Made by a program: the position numbers and the translations under genes. The notes beneath the pieces are model-generated. The model ran no database searches. It had not been told where the DNA came from and worked only from the letters and a program-made list of their open reading frames with translations. From Rhizobacter terrae (GTDB lineage: Bacteria > Pseudomonadota > Gammaproteobacteria > Burkholderiales > Burkholderiaceae_C), in NCBI RefSeq assembly GCF_003852895.1, contig NZ_QUSW01000002.1, forward strand, positions 62,001 to 126,000: a DNA stretch of 64,000 nt, in the 5' to 3' direction. Position 1 is the first letter of the stretch, and every line of letters begins with the position of its first letter. Positions 21,392 through 30,066 of this stretch are shown here, piece by piece.

Positions 21392-21943
21392 CTACTTGAG
21401 CGCCGAGAACAGCAGCGTCCTCGCCTTGTCCCAGTCGCGGCGAACGGTGCGTTCATTCACGCCCAGCACCCCTGCGATTTCTTCTTCCGTGAGCCCGGCG
21501 AAGTAGCGCATCTCGACGACGTGGGCCAGGCGTGCATCGAGCGCGGACAGGTCGTCGAGTGCCTCGTGCACACGGATGATCTGGTCCTCGTCGCCGCCGG
21601 CCATGTCGGCGACTTCGGCATCGAGCTCGACGTGCTCGGCAGCACCGCCACGGCGGTCGCTGCGGCGCTTGCGCACCTCATCGACGATGACCGAACGCAT
21701 CACGCTCGATGCATAGCCGAAGAATCGAGCACGATCAGCGAAGTCGAGCTCCCGCGCATTGAGGAACCGCATGTAGGCCTCGTGCACGAGCGAGGTCGTG
21801 TCCAGCAGCGTGATCGTCTCGCTCAGCTTCAGCCGCGCCCGCGCCAACCGGCGCAGGTCGTCATAGAGCAAGGTGTAGAGCGCGCCGCGGGCCGTCGTGT
21901 CGCCAGCGTTCACGCGTTCGAGCAAGGAGGTGATGTCGCCCAT
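21392..21943 (-). CDS. ECF-type sigma factor paired with Ser/Thr kinase
   Basis: 183 residues from ATG 21943: MGDITSLLERVNAGD. Region 2 includes RRLARARLKLSETITLLDTTSLVHEAYMRFL and FFGYASSVMRSVIVDEVR; region 4 includes MRYFAGLTEEEIAGVLGVNERTVRRDWDKAR, the helix-turn-helix for the -35 box. This matches the TIGR02999/ECF43-like group coupled to kinases rather than to anti-sigma factors. Reading from 22057 adds 38 non-family residues and was rejected. Known relatives need phosphorylation of region 2 to bind core polymerase; whether this one does is inference. Target promoters not identified. Confidence 0.85.
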   Translation of the reverse strand: MGDITSLLERVNAGDTTARGALYTLLYDDLRRLARARLKLSETITLLDTTSLVHEAYMRFLNARELDFADRARFFGYASSVMRSVIVDEVRKRRSDRRGGAAEHVELDAEVADMAGGDEDQIIRVHEALDDLSALDARLAHVVEMRYFAGLTEEEIAGVLGVNERTVRRDWDKARTLLFSALK

Positions 21944-22109
21944 CGGCGAAATGCTCCCGTCAATCCGCGGTGAAAGCAAGCGCGCCGGCCCCGCCGGACC
22001 CCGCGCCCCCCTAACTTTGGGTTCGTCTTTCTTGAGCGGCACATGTCCGGATTTCACGCCGCAGCACGGTTTCTCCTTCGACAGTCCACGTCACCAGGAG
22101 CACCACACC

Positions 22110-22967
22110 ATGTCAGACATCAAGAACCGGCCTTTCACCCACGTCACCCTTCCAGGCGACGTTCCCATCGTCCCCGGCATCCAGGGCGAGGTCTGGGTCG
22201 ACATCACCAGCATCGGCCCTGCGGTGCAAGGCCATCGCGTCGATCCCTTGACCGGCGAAGACACGCGAGGCCACCTGGTCGGGCAGAGTCCCGGCTGGAC
22301 GGCCGCCGGCCTGGTCGGCGTCTACGGCTACAGCAACCGCGCGGTCGGCATCCTGGGCATCTCCGACGCCATGGACGGCATCCAGGGGCGCAGCGGCAGT
22401 CCCCAGCACTGCGGGGTGGCGGCCGTCAACGATGTGGGCATTGCCCTGTACGGCCGAGGCAACCCGGCCGGCCGGTTCGACGGCAACCTCGTGGTCAATG
22501 GATCGGCCACGGTCAATGGCAACCTGACGATCGGCAACGGAGGCGACGTGATGCTGGCCGACTGTGCCGAGGAGTTCGAATACCGGGGCATGGCCGAGAC
22601 GGCCGTGCCGGGCAATGTGATGGTGCTTGATGAGTCAGGCGTCATTCAGCCTTGCAGCAAGGCCTACGATGGCCGCGCCGTCGGCGTGGTCTCGGGCGCC
22701 GGCCCCTTCCGCCCCGCCATCGTGCTGGACCGCGTGGACGGCGCGACCAACCGTGCCCCCATCGCCTTGATGGGCAAGGTGTGCTGCAACGTGGATGCGA
22801 GCTATGCGCCGATCCAGGTCGGCGACATGCTCACCACCTCGCCGACCTCGGGACATGCGATGAAGGCCACCGACCCTCAGGCCGCATTCGGCGCCGTGAT
22901 CGGCAAGGCGATCGAGTCGCTCAACGAAGGACGCGGACAGATCCGCGTCCTCGTCATGCAGAAGTAG
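22110..22967 (+). CDS. Hypothetical protein with tail-fibre/peptidase G2-like C-terminal region
   Basis: 285 residues from ATG 22110 with AGGAG 10 bases upstream. Glycine-rich N-terminal half (GLVGVYGYSNRAVGILGISD, GRGNPAGRFDGNLVVNGSATVNG) looks like beta-helical repeats. The C-terminal half (about 150-285: GGDVMLADCAEEFEY..., AVGVVSGAGPFRPAIVLDR, IALMGKVCCNVDASYAPIQVGDMLTTSPTSGHAMKA) resembles the region of viral and bacterial fibre proteins that folds as an intramolecular chaperone or peptidase G2-like module; the family name is tentative. No signal peptide. Divergent from the ECF sigma gene (166-bp gap) and first of three co-directional genes. Confidence 0.6.
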   Translation: MSDIKNRPFTHVTLPGDVPIVPGIQGEVWVDITSIGPAVQGHRVDPLTGEDTRGHLVGQSPGWTAAGLVGVYGYSNRAVGILGISDAMDGIQGRSGSPQHCGVAAVNDVGIALYGRGNPAGRFDGNLVVNGSATVNGNLTIGNGGDVMLADCAEEFEYRGMAETAVPGNVMVLDESGVIQPCSKAYDGRAVGVVSGAGPFRPAIVLDRVDGATNRAPIALMGKVCCNVDASYAPIQVGDMLTTSPTSGHAMKATDPQAAFGAVIGKAIESLNEGRGQIRVLVMQK

Positions 22968-22974
22968 GCCGGCG

Positions 22975-23634
22975 ATGAGCAGCTTCAGCCTGCGCCAGAC
23001 ACTGGCGCGCCGACTCGAACCGCCAGGCTGGACGCCGAAGGACGGCATCGCCGTGCTCTGCGGTCCACGCCCTGCCAACATCCGCGTGCTCGACAACTTG
23101 CCGCCCCGAACCTTCATCTTCAAGTCGGGCCCGATCACGGCCGGCGGCGTGTCCGGGGACTGCCAGCTCGCGATCAACAGCAACGGGGACTGGCTGTTCA
23201 CCGGCAGCGTGCACGAAGACGACATCGTCGGCGACAGCTACGCCATCTGCATGGCCGTCCTCGACCTGAAGGATGCCGCGGGCGCCACGCTGGTCACGGG
23301 CAACAGCGGCAAGGTCCACGGCAAGCTCGGGGTGGGGCCGAAGTCCGACACCTGGAAGATCGCCGGGTTCGACCTGCGCATCAAGGACCAGTGGGAAACA
23401 GCCATCGGCAGCCGCACATCGACCACCTTGAAGGCCAGCACGCTGCCGGTGGATGTGATCGATCTGGCGCTGACGGGCCTGGCACTCGGTGCGGTCATCC
23501 TGTTCGGAGGATCGAACCGCGGCTCCGACGCCTGTCATGTGGAGTTCGACAACGAGGGACGATCCAATCTCGTGTGCGATGTCAGCTCCAGGGCTCCCCT
23601 CACCGGCTCCACCATGGCGGCCGCTTCGACATGA
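22975..23634 (+). CDS. Hypothetical protein, predicted beta-sandwich
   Basis: 219 residues, starting 7 bases after the previous stop and overlapping the next gene by 4 bases. Not recognised. Residues about 45-155 alternate short hydrophobic strands with G/D/N turns (FIFKSGPITAGGVSGDCQL, GDWLFTGSVHEDDIVGDSY, WKIAGFDLRI), suggesting a beta-rich fold. A hydrophobic, Gly/Leu-rich segment at about 158-178 (IDLALTGLALGAVILFGG) could be a membrane or insertion helix. No signal peptide. Tight coupling suggests a partner or chaperone of the downstream phosphodiesterase. Confidence 0.6.
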   Translation: MSSFSLRQTLARRLEPPGWTPKDGIAVLCGPRPANIRVLDNLPPRTFIFKSGPITAGGVSGDCQLAINSNGDWLFTGSVHEDDIVGDSYAICMAVLDLKDAAGATLVTGNSGKVHGKLGVGPKSDTWKIAGFDLRIKDQWETAIGSRTSTTLKASTLPVDVIDLALTGLALGAVILFGGSNRGSDACHVEFDNEGRSNLVCDVSSRAPLTGSTMAAAST

Positions 23635-24947
23635 CTCAGGTGCTGACGCTCAGCCAATGCGCGCAGCGCGTCGGCATCACCGGATCCACGAGTGCCCTGG
23701 CGATCGCCGAGGTGCTCGGCATGTGGCCGACGTTCACGCTGAAGCAGCTTTCGGCCGCGATCCTCTCCGGCATGGCCCCCCGGCCCTTCTACATCATCGG
23801 CCACAACACCAACAGCCTCGACGAGGTGCGGCAGGCACTGGCCGCGGGTGCCAATGCGGTGGAGATCGACGTGAACGTCTACGAGAGCCGCCCCGACCAG
23901 CTGTGCGTGAGCGAAACAGGCACACTGGACACCGACAAGGGTGGCGACGACGACGCACCGGCCTTGCCGGATTTCCTTGCGCAGCTCCACGGCATTGCCC
24001 AGTTGAACCCGCAGAACCTCGCGCTCGTGATCTTCGATTGCAAGCCCAAGGTGGCCACGCCCGAGCACGGCCGCACGCTGCTGGACCTTGCCCGCCGGCT
24101 GCTGACCTTCGACAGCACCTTGAGCATCATCATTTCCGTGGCGAGCCTGGATGAGCGGTCGATCTTCGACCAGATCAGAAGCGATCTGGGTCCACGGGAA
24201 GGCCTCATGGTCGACGAGGAGAACGACCCGGAGGCCATCATCAGCCTGTTCTCCGACGTGGCCAATGCGTGCTATGGCAACGGCGTGGCACCGACGTTCC
24301 AGTCACCGACCCTGAGTCCGCATGTTCGGCCATCGCTGGAGCGTGCCAGCGCGTTCCGGACAGCTGCCGGCAAGCTCAAGTTCGTCTACGCCTGGACGGT
24401 GGGCGATGAAGACGCCCTGCGCGAATACCTGCGCATCGGCGTGAACGGCATCATCCCCGGCAAGTCCCCGAGCCGCTTCGACGCGGACATGACCGCCACG
24501 CTTCGGCGGGTGATCACTGAAGAGGAATTCCGCCCGAAGATCCGCCTGGCGTTGCGCCGGGACAATCCGTTCGGCCGTCCGGACACTGCGTATGCGCTGC
24601 AGGTCCACACGGGAACGGTCCACAACGCCGGAACGGATGCGAACCTGCTGTTCACGCTGACAGGCCCCAACGGTTCCGTGAGCAAGGCTTTCGATGCTTC
24701 GCTCATCGGCTCACTGCTCGGCAAGACCCCCGGCCGGATGGAGAACAACGCCTGGGACTACGTCTTCATGGAGAGCCTCGACCTCGGCCCCCTGCAATCG
24801 ATCACCGTGCGCCGGGATGACAAGGGCAACGCGCCCGACTGGTACCTGGACCGCGTGACAGTGGCGAGCGAACGCTACGGAGAGCGACGGGAGGCGACCT
24901 TTGGCTGCTGGGTGGGCGAAGGCGGCGTCACGAGGCCGCTGGTGTGA
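23631..24947 (+). CDS. Sphingomyelinase D-like phosphodiesterase with PLAT domain
   Basis: 438 residues from ATG 23631. Residues about 50-312 align by eye with spider-venom sphingomyelinase D/phospholipase D (GDPD-like barrel): FYIIGHNTNS (H58, like catalytic H12), GANAVEIDV (E78 and D80, the Mg ligands, at the same spacing), VIFDCK (D136), YAWTVGDE (W255) and a RRDNPFG C-terminal signature. The second catalytic histidine is missing; the matching stretch reads LCVSETG. Residues about 320-412 look like a PLAT/LH2 lipid-binding domain (HTGTVHNAGTDANLLFTL ... WYLDRVTV). No signal peptide. Last gene of the cassette; its 3' end overlaps btuF tail to tail by 73 bases. Confidence 0.75.
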   Translation: MTQVLTLSQCAQRVGITGSTSALAIAEVLGMWPTFTLKQLSAAILSGMAPRPFYIIGHNTNSLDEVRQALAAGANAVEIDVNVYESRPDQLCVSETGTLDTDKGGDDDAPALPDFLAQLHGIAQLNPQNLALVIFDCKPKVATPEHGRTLLDLARRLLTFDSTLSIIISVASLDERSIFDQIRSDLGPREGLMVDEENDPEAIISLFSDVANACYGNGVAPTFQSPTLSPHVRPSLERASAFRTAAGKLKFVYAWTVGDEDALREYLRIGVNGIIPGKSPSRFDADMTATLRRVITEEEFRPKIRLALRRDNPFGRPDTAYALQVHTGTVHNAGTDANLLFTLTGPNGSVSKAFDASLIGSLLGKTPGRMENNAWDYVFMESLDLGPLQSITVRRDDKGNAPDWYLDRVTVASERYGERREATFGCWVGEGGVTRPLV

Positions 24948-25840
24948 CGGCGCTCGCGCCGCACCTCATCCAGCATCGCGCAAAAAGCCTTCGCCCCTTC
25001 GATGGCTCGCGGTCCCTGGCGGGTCACCAGGTCGCCTGAGACGGTGAACATCCATCCCCGCTGGACAGCGCTGAGCTTGGAGAAGTCGCGCCAGAGGCGG
25101 AACGCTTCGCCATCCGGCGTGCGTTGCCAGGCGGTGGCACCGTTGTCGAACTCGCGCGCCGTGAAGAACACCTCCGGGTTCGCCGCGACGACCGACTCCA
25201 CCGAGATCTGCGGGGCGAGCGCCTGCAGCGAAGCGAACACGTTGCGCCCACCGCAGATCGCCATCAGGTCGCTGGTGAGATGCTGCCCGTTGAGCGTCAT
25301 CAACGGCTGGCTCCAGACCTGGAAGAAGACCGACACCGGCGCGGCGTTGGCGTAGCGCAGGCGCAAGTCGGCGAAGGCCTGGCGGTAGGCGGCCGCGCGT
25401 TCGGCGCCCTGCTTCGCGTGGCCGAGCAAGGCGCCGATGCGCGTGAGTGAATCGGCCACGTCGTCAACGCGGCGTGGTTCGATGTAGAACAGCTTTACGC
25501 CGGCTGCTTCAAGCTGGCCGAGCTCGCGGCCCTGGTTGCCGTGGTGCCAGACCAGCACCACGTCCGGCTTGAGCGCGAGGATGCGCTCCACGTCCAGCCG
25601 CTGGTAGTTGCCGATGCGCTCGACGCGCCTGGCTTCCTCCGGGTAGTTGCTCGTGTCCATGGTGCCCACGAGCGTGGCCCCGGCACCCACCGCGTAGACG
25701 AACTCGGTGAGGTTGGGCGCGAGGGTGATGACGCGCTGCGGTGGCGTCTTGAATTCGACGCTTCGCTTGGCATCGTCCACATGCACCGCGGCTTGCGCAA
25801 TGCCGGCTGCCAGGCCGAGAAGGCAAAGAAGGCGTTTCAT
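24875..25840 (-). CDS. btuF: Cobalamin-binding periplasmic protein BtuF-like
   Basis: Class III periplasmic binding protein for vitamin B12 import, 321 residues with signal peptide (MKRLLCLLGLAAGIAQA). Body shows RVITLAPNLTEFVYAVGAG, the long backbone helix typical of the class, and VWSQPLMTLNGQHLTSDLMAICGGRNVFA, which is characteristic of BtuF rather than siderophore-binding proteins. The last about 25 residues (RRHTSGL...) are extra and lie antisense to the 3' end of the neighbouring lipase gene. Start overlaps the stop of the ATPase gene by 4 bases. Confidence 0.85.
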   Translation of the reverse strand: MKRLLCLLGLAAGIAQAAVHVDDAKRSVEFKTPPQRVITLAPNLTEFVYAVGAGATLVGTMDTSNYPEEARRVERIGNYQRLDVERILALKPDVVLVWHHGNQGRELGQLEAAGVKLFYIEPRRVDDVADSLTRIGALLGHAKQGAERAAAYRQAFADLRLRYANAAPVSVFFQVWSQPLMTLNGQHLTSDLMAICGGRNVFASLQALAPQISVESVVAANPEVFFTAREFDNGATAWQRTPDGEAFRLWRDFSKLSAVQRGWMFTVSGDLVTRQGPRAIEGAKAFCAMLDEVRRERRHTSGLVTPPSPTQQPKVASRRSP

Positions 25841-26619
25841 GGTTCCACCCAGAAGCGGGTCTGCCCGCAGACTTCCACACGTTCGATGGACACGCCGAAG
25901 GCCTGCGACAGCAGGCGTGGCGACATCACCTCCTCGCGTGCGCCGGCCAGCGCCTGGCCGCGGCCGTCCAGCAGCACGGCGTGCGTGGCGAGGTCCCAGG
26001 CAAGGTTGATGTCATGCAGGCTGGCGACCACCGCCTGCCCCGCCTCGCTGCGCCTGATGAGCGCCCGCAGGAGCAGCCGCTGGTGCGCAAGGTCGAGGTG
26101 CGACACCGGTTCGTCCAGCAGCAGGAGCTTCGCGCCTTGCAAGAAGGTGGTGGCCACGGCCACGCGCTGGCGCTCGCCGCCGGAGAGCTGGCGCACGTCG
26201 GTCTTCGCGAAGGCAGCGAGGTCGAGTTCGGCCAGCACCTGGGCGACGGCTGCATCGTCGTCATCCGGCGCAGCCCACCAGGCGCCGCGCCGCATCGCCA
26301 TGGCTGCCGTTTCGGCCACGGTGGAGGGAAATGGGTCGGACCAGAACTGCGGGCACCAGGCGCGCCAGTCTGCCAGGTCCTGGGCGCGCCAGTGCGGCAG
26401 CGGACGGTCCTGCAGGCGCACCTCGCCGGCATTCAGTGGAAAGACGCCCGCCATCGCCGAGAGCAGCGATGACTTGCCGGCGCCGTTGGGGCCGAGCACC
26501 ACCCATCGCTCGCCGGCATTCACGGCAAGGTCGAGCGGATGGAAAAGCACGCGGCCCGCAGCCGTGCCGCCAGCCCTCAGGCTCACGCCGCGCAGGTCCA
26601 TGCGAAGCGGGACATTCAT
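25837..26619 (-). CDS. btuD: Vitamin B12 ABC transporter ATP-binding protein
   Basis: ATPase of the FecCDE/BtuCD type, 260 residues from ATG 26619. Walker A GPNGAGKSS (about 42), signature LSGGERQRVAVA (about 148), Walker B LLLLDEPVSHLD (about 168), switch His in VASLHDINLA (about 200). Overlaps btuC by 4 bases upstream and btuF by 4 downstream. The B12 assignment rests on the riboswitch and btuB in front of the operon. Confidence 0.88.
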   Translation of the reverse strand: MNVPLRMDLRGVSLRAGGTAAGRVLFHPLDLAVNAGERWVVLGPNGAGKSSLLSAMAGVFPLNAGEVRLQDRPLPHWRAQDLADWRAWCPQFWSDPFPSTVAETAAMAMRRGAWWAAPDDDDAAVAQVLAELDLAAFAKTDVRQLSGGERQRVAVATTFLQGAKLLLLDEPVSHLDLAHQRLLLRALIRRSEAGQAVVASLHDINLAWDLATHAVLLDGRGQALAGAREEVMSPRLLSQAFGVSIERVEVCGQTRFWVEP

Positions 26620-27587
26620 CGCCGCCCTCCACGCGGGCCATGCAGCAGCAAGGCCAGGAACAAGGGAACACCCACGGCCGAGCAGATCACGCCGACAGGC
26701 AATTGAATCGGCGCGACGATGGTGCGCGCCAGCGTGTCGGCCAGGACCACGAAGCTTCCACCGGCCAAGGCGCTGGCCGGCAGCAGCCACGGCGCGCTGC
26801 GCACGCCGAGGAGGCGCAAGGCGTGCGGTGCGACGAGTCCGACAAAGCCGATGGCGCCGCCCGTGGCCACGGCCGTGCCGGTGGCCAGCGCCGAGGCCAG
26901 CAAGGCCTGCCGCCGACGGCGCGCCACCGGCACGCCCAGCGTGGCGGCCCAGGCATCGCCACGCGCGAGCCAGTCGAGCTGGTGCGCCCAGGGCCAGCAC
27001 AGCGCGAGCGCCAGCACGAGTCCGGTCCACACCGCGGACCAGTGCGTCGCGCCGTTCAGATCGCCCAGCAGCCAGAACACCATGCCGCGCAATTGCGCCT
27101 CCGGCGCGAAGGTCAGCAGCACGGTGATGAGCGCAGAGCCTGCCGAGCCGATCATCACGCCGATGAGCAGCAGCGACACGGGTGCGTCCGATGCCGCCTG
27201 GCGGGACAGCACGCGCCACGATAGGCCCAGCAGCAAGGCCGTCGCGCCGAAGGCCCCGGCGGCAGCGCCTGCCGCAATGCCCCATTCGGCCCACCAGCCC
27301 ACGCCGGCACCGAACAGCATCGCCGACAAGGCGCCAACGGAAGCGCCGCTGGACACACCCAACACGTACGGATCGGCCAACGCATTGCGCGTCAGCAGTT
27401 GCATCAAGGCGCCCGACAACGCCAGCGCCGCACCAGCACCAAAGCCCGCCATGACGCGCGGCGCCCTGATCTGCCAGACGATGTCGGGCACGGCCCAGCC
27501 GAAGCCTGACGATCCAGCCGCCAGTCCTCCCAGCATCGATGCCGCCGCAAGCAGCACCAGCACGAGGAGGACGCGGCCGGGCTTCAT
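26616..27587 (-). CDS. btuC: Vitamin B12 ABC transporter permease
   Basis: FecCD-family permease, 323 residues and about ten membrane helices. Conserved family segments: RAPRVMAGFGAGAALALSGALMQLLTRNALADPYVLGVSSGAS near the N-terminus and GAIGFVGLVAPHALRLLG near residue 235, the loop that contacts the ATPase. Starts 9 bases after the btuB stop. Confidence 0.9.
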   Translation of the reverse strand: MKPGRVLLVLVLLAAASMLGGLAAGSSGFGWAVPDIVWQIRAPRVMAGFGAGAALALSGALMQLLTRNALADPYVLGVSSGASVGALSAMLFGAGVGWWAEWGIAAGAAAGAFGATALLLGLSWRVLSRQAASDAPVSLLLIGVMIGSAGSALITVLLTFAPEAQLRGMVFWLLGDLNGATHWSAVWTGLVLALALCWPWAHQLDWLARGDAWAATLGVPVARRRRQALLASALATGTAVATGGAIGFVGLVAPHALRLLGVRSAPWLLPASALAGGSFVVLADTLARTIVAPIQLPVGVICSAVGVPLFLALLLHGPRGGRR

Positions 27588-27596
27588 GGAACGCCG

Positions 27597-29480
27597 TCAG
27601 CCCCCGAAGCCGTCGAAGCGCACGCCGATCCAGACCTGGCGGCCCAAGGCCTGGTAGTCGCGGGCCGGTTCGTACTGGCGGTTGGTGGCGTTGAGCAGCT
27701 TGGCTTCGAACTGCCAGTGCGTGTCCAGCTTGTAGCGGGCCTGCAGGTCGAGCACCTGGTAGGCGTCGAGGTCGCGTCCGCCCTCGGGCCGGCCGCCCAC
27801 GTCCAGCAGCGTCGCGCCCAGCGACAGCGGGCCGCTGTTCCAGTCAACACCGAAGCTTTCCTGGTGCGCGGCGCGGCGGATGAGGCGCGTGCCGGTGGTG
27901 GCTTCCTTCGCGTCGAGGAAGTCGACGGTGGCATGCAGTGCGAAGGCGCCGATCTTGTGCGATGCGTTGATGGTCGCGCCGCGCAGCTTGGCCTTGTCGA
28001 TGTTGGCTGCGCACCCGAAGGTGTAGCCCGTCGGGCACTTGGCCGGGTCAGGCTCATAGCCGATCAGATCGCGCATGTGGTTCTCGTAGATCGTGATGCC
28101 GGCCGAGGTGTCACCATCCGTCCAGTTCGCACCGACCTCGATGCTGCGCGAACGTTCCGGACGGATGGTGCTGACGCCATAGCCCGGATAGTAGAGCTCG
28201 TTGAAGGACGGAGCCCGGAAGGCCGTGCCGGCCACGGCGCGCACTGATAGCGAGGGCGTGAGGTCATAGCCCCAGCCGATCTTGCCCGTGTCGACGTTGC
28301 CTGAGGCCGAGTTGTGGTCATGGCGCAGGTCGGCCTGCAGCTTGTGGCCATCGAGCTTGCCGGTGTAGCCGAACACCAGCGCATTGTTGTGGCGCTTGGA
28401 GACACCGGCCAACGCAGCGGCCGTGACCTTCTCTTCCAGGTTTTCGATAGCGCCCAGCAACTGGTGGCCGGCAATGGGCGTCCAGGCCGCCTGTGCGGTG
28501 ACTTGCTGCCGGTCGGTGTCGTAGCGTGACATCGTGGTACCGCCGCTTTCCAGCGAATCGCGCTGCGTCGCGATCTGCAGCGAGGTGACCCATTGCGGCG
28601 ACCAGGCGCCGCGGTAGTCGGCCGAGACCACGCGTGTGTTGAAGCGGTTGCGGAAGTCCGGCGAGGGGTCGGCCGCGAAGGTGGGCGGGTTGTACTCGGC
28701 GCTGTCGAACTGCGAGTTCAGGCGGTTGTCAAGCACGCTCAGGCCGACGCGGTGCCCAGGCGCGACGGTGAAGCCACCGCGCAGCGAAGCGCCCGTGCGC
28801 TTGTAGCCGTCGGCGTCCGGGTTGTAGCGGCCGAACACGTCGGTGGGCAGCACCGCGGACACGCCGTCGCTGCCTTCATGGCTTAGGCTGGCGGCGAAGT
28901 CGAAGGCGCCGACCGTGCCGTCGAGCGCAGCATCCACCTCATGCGACCCGTAGCCGCCCACGGCCGCATGCGCCGTGAACGAGGGCGCGCCCTGGCCACG
29001 CTTGGTGATGATCTGCACCACACCGCCCATCGCATCCGAGCCGTAGAGGCTGGAGCCTGGTCCACGAAGGATTTCGATCCGGTCGATCTGCGCCAGGCTC
29101 AGGCTGGACAGATCGGTCTGGCCCAGCGTGGCCGAGCCCACGCGCACGCCATCGATCAGCACCACCGTGCCGCTGGCCGAATTGCCGCGCAGCAGCAGCG
29201 ATGCGCTTTGCCCCGGGCCGCCGGTGCGCGAAAGCTGGACGCCGCCTTGCCGGCGCAGCAGGTCTTCGACGGAGTCCGCGCTGGAATTGCGGATCTGCTC
29301 GGCGTCGATCACCGAGATGTCGCCCACCAGGCGCGACAGCGGCATGGGTTCACGCGATCCGGTGATGACCACGGGGCCCAGGTTGGTGGTTTGTGCGTGG
29401 GCTTGCAGCGCGAAGCCTTGCGCGCAGATGACAGCGATGGCGAGGCCAAGCGGCCGCGCGATGCAGACAGAGTTTTTCAT
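27597..29480 (-). CDS. btuB: TonB-dependent vitamin B12 receptor
   Basis: Outer-membrane receptor, 627 residues from ATG 29480, with signal peptide ending QAHAQ. Plug domain starts with VVITGSREPMPLSRLVGDISVID and includes VEDLLRRQGGVQ and IEILRGPGSSLYGSDAMGGVVQIITK; the barrel ends in WIGVRFDGFGG. The length and plug match BtuB (about 600). An ATG 48 bases upstream is in frame but spoils the signal peptide. No Shine-Dalgarno is evident before the chosen start. A cobalamin riboswitch lies about 95 bases upstream, so B12 represses it. Confidence 0.9.
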   Translation of the reverse strand: MKNSVCIARPLGLAIAVICAQGFALQAHAQTTNLGPVVITGSREPMPLSRLVGDISVIDAEQIRNSSADSVEDLLRRQGGVQLSRTGGPGQSASLLLRGNSASGTVVLIDGVRVGSATLGQTDLSSLSLAQIDRIEILRGPGSSLYGSDAMGGVVQIITKRGQGAPSFTAHAAVGGYGSHEVDAALDGTVGAFDFAASLSHEGSDGVSAVLPTDVFGRYNPDADGYKRTGASLRGGFTVAPGHRVGLSVLDNRLNSQFDSAEYNPPTFAADPSPDFRNRFNTRVVSADYRGAWSPQWVTSLQIATQRDSLESGGTTMSRYDTDRQQVTAQAAWTPIAGHQLLGAIENLEEKVTAAALAGVSKRHNNALVFGYTGKLDGHKLQADLRHDHNSASGNVDTGKIGWGYDLTPSLSVRAVAGTAFRAPSFNELYYPGYGVSTIRPERSRSIEVGANWTDGDTSAGITIYENHMRDLIGYEPDPAKCPTGYTFGCAANIDKAKLRGATINASHKIGAFALHATVDFLDAKEATTGTRLIRRAAHQESFGVDWNSGPLSLGATLLDVGGRPEGGRDLDAYQVLDLQARYKLDTHWQFEAKLLNATNRQYEPARDYQALGRQVWIGVRFDGFGG

Positions 29481-29573
29481 GGAGAGAAGTGCCGACTCGA
29501 ACGCCCTGGCCAGCTTCCCCGCCGGCATGGGCCCAATTGGCGTGCCGGCCCAAGACCGATCACACCGCCTGTT

Positions 29574-29762
29574 GGCCGGTATCCGGGCTGGCGGACCGAC
29601 CCTCGCGACCTTCCCGAAAACTGTTCGTCCTCAGTGGTGTGCGAGCGAGAGCTGAAGCGCAGCAAAGGCTTCGTCCGCCGTACCGTTGCGGGGGCAGCGC
29701 AGTTTCAAGGCGCCAAGGCCTTGCCTGCTTCCCGTTTAACTGTGCCGGAATGAACACCCGGC
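29574..29762 (-). promoter_or_regulatory. Cobalamin (AdoCbl) riboswitch controlling btuB
   Basis: Read on the minus strand, the 189 nt between the P1 arms GCCGGG (29762-29757) and ACCGGCC (29580-29574) contain the conserved elements in order: GTTAAACGGGAA, GCTGCCCCCGCAACGGT, CCACTG, GGGAAGG and GCCAGCCCGGATACCGGCC. Length and order match the family. Downstream, a perfect 7-bp inverted repeat GCCGGCA / TGCCGGC (29521-29549) without a T-run may be the expression platform, which would suit translational more than transcriptional control. Confidence 0.92.
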
Positions 29763-29829
29763 ACGGGCACCAACGGGGCGGATTGTAAGCACCACCTACA
29801 ATGAGAACCTTTCCCCGGTACAGGGCACG

Positions 29830-30066
29830 ATGGCCATGTCCAAGATCGATGAACTCGCCGAGCGGGTCGAGAGATTGCTGCTGCGGCACGAGGAGGTGGT
29901 GCGCACCAACGCGCTGCTGGAGCAGCAGCTCGCACAAGTCACCACCGAACGTGACAGCCTGAAGTCGCGGCTGAACGCCGCTCGCGGGCGAATCGACGCG
30001 CTGCTCGAACGCCTGCCCGCCGACAAGTCCGAGGCCACCACCGACAGCGGAGACGCCGCCCGATGA
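29830..30066 (+). CDS. ZapB-like coiled-coil protein (TIGR02449 type)
   Basis: 78 residues, nearly all heptad-like coiled coil (IDELAERVERLLLRHEEVV..., LLEQQLAQVTTERDSLKSRL), with an acidic tail. Proteins of this type sit directly before zapA in many proteobacteria and probably help division-ring assembly. ATG 29830 is followed by a second ATG at 29836; either could be used. Overlaps zapA by 4 bases. Confidence 0.8.
   Translation: MAMSKIDELAERVERLLLRHEEVVRTNALLEQQLAQVTTERDSLKSRLNAARGRIDALLERLPADKSEATTDSGDAAR

Noticed and set aside
22110-24947. Prophage remnant, because of the fibre-like protein
   Set aside because: No other phage structural, lysis, integrase or attachment-site sequence nearby; codon use matches the neighbours.
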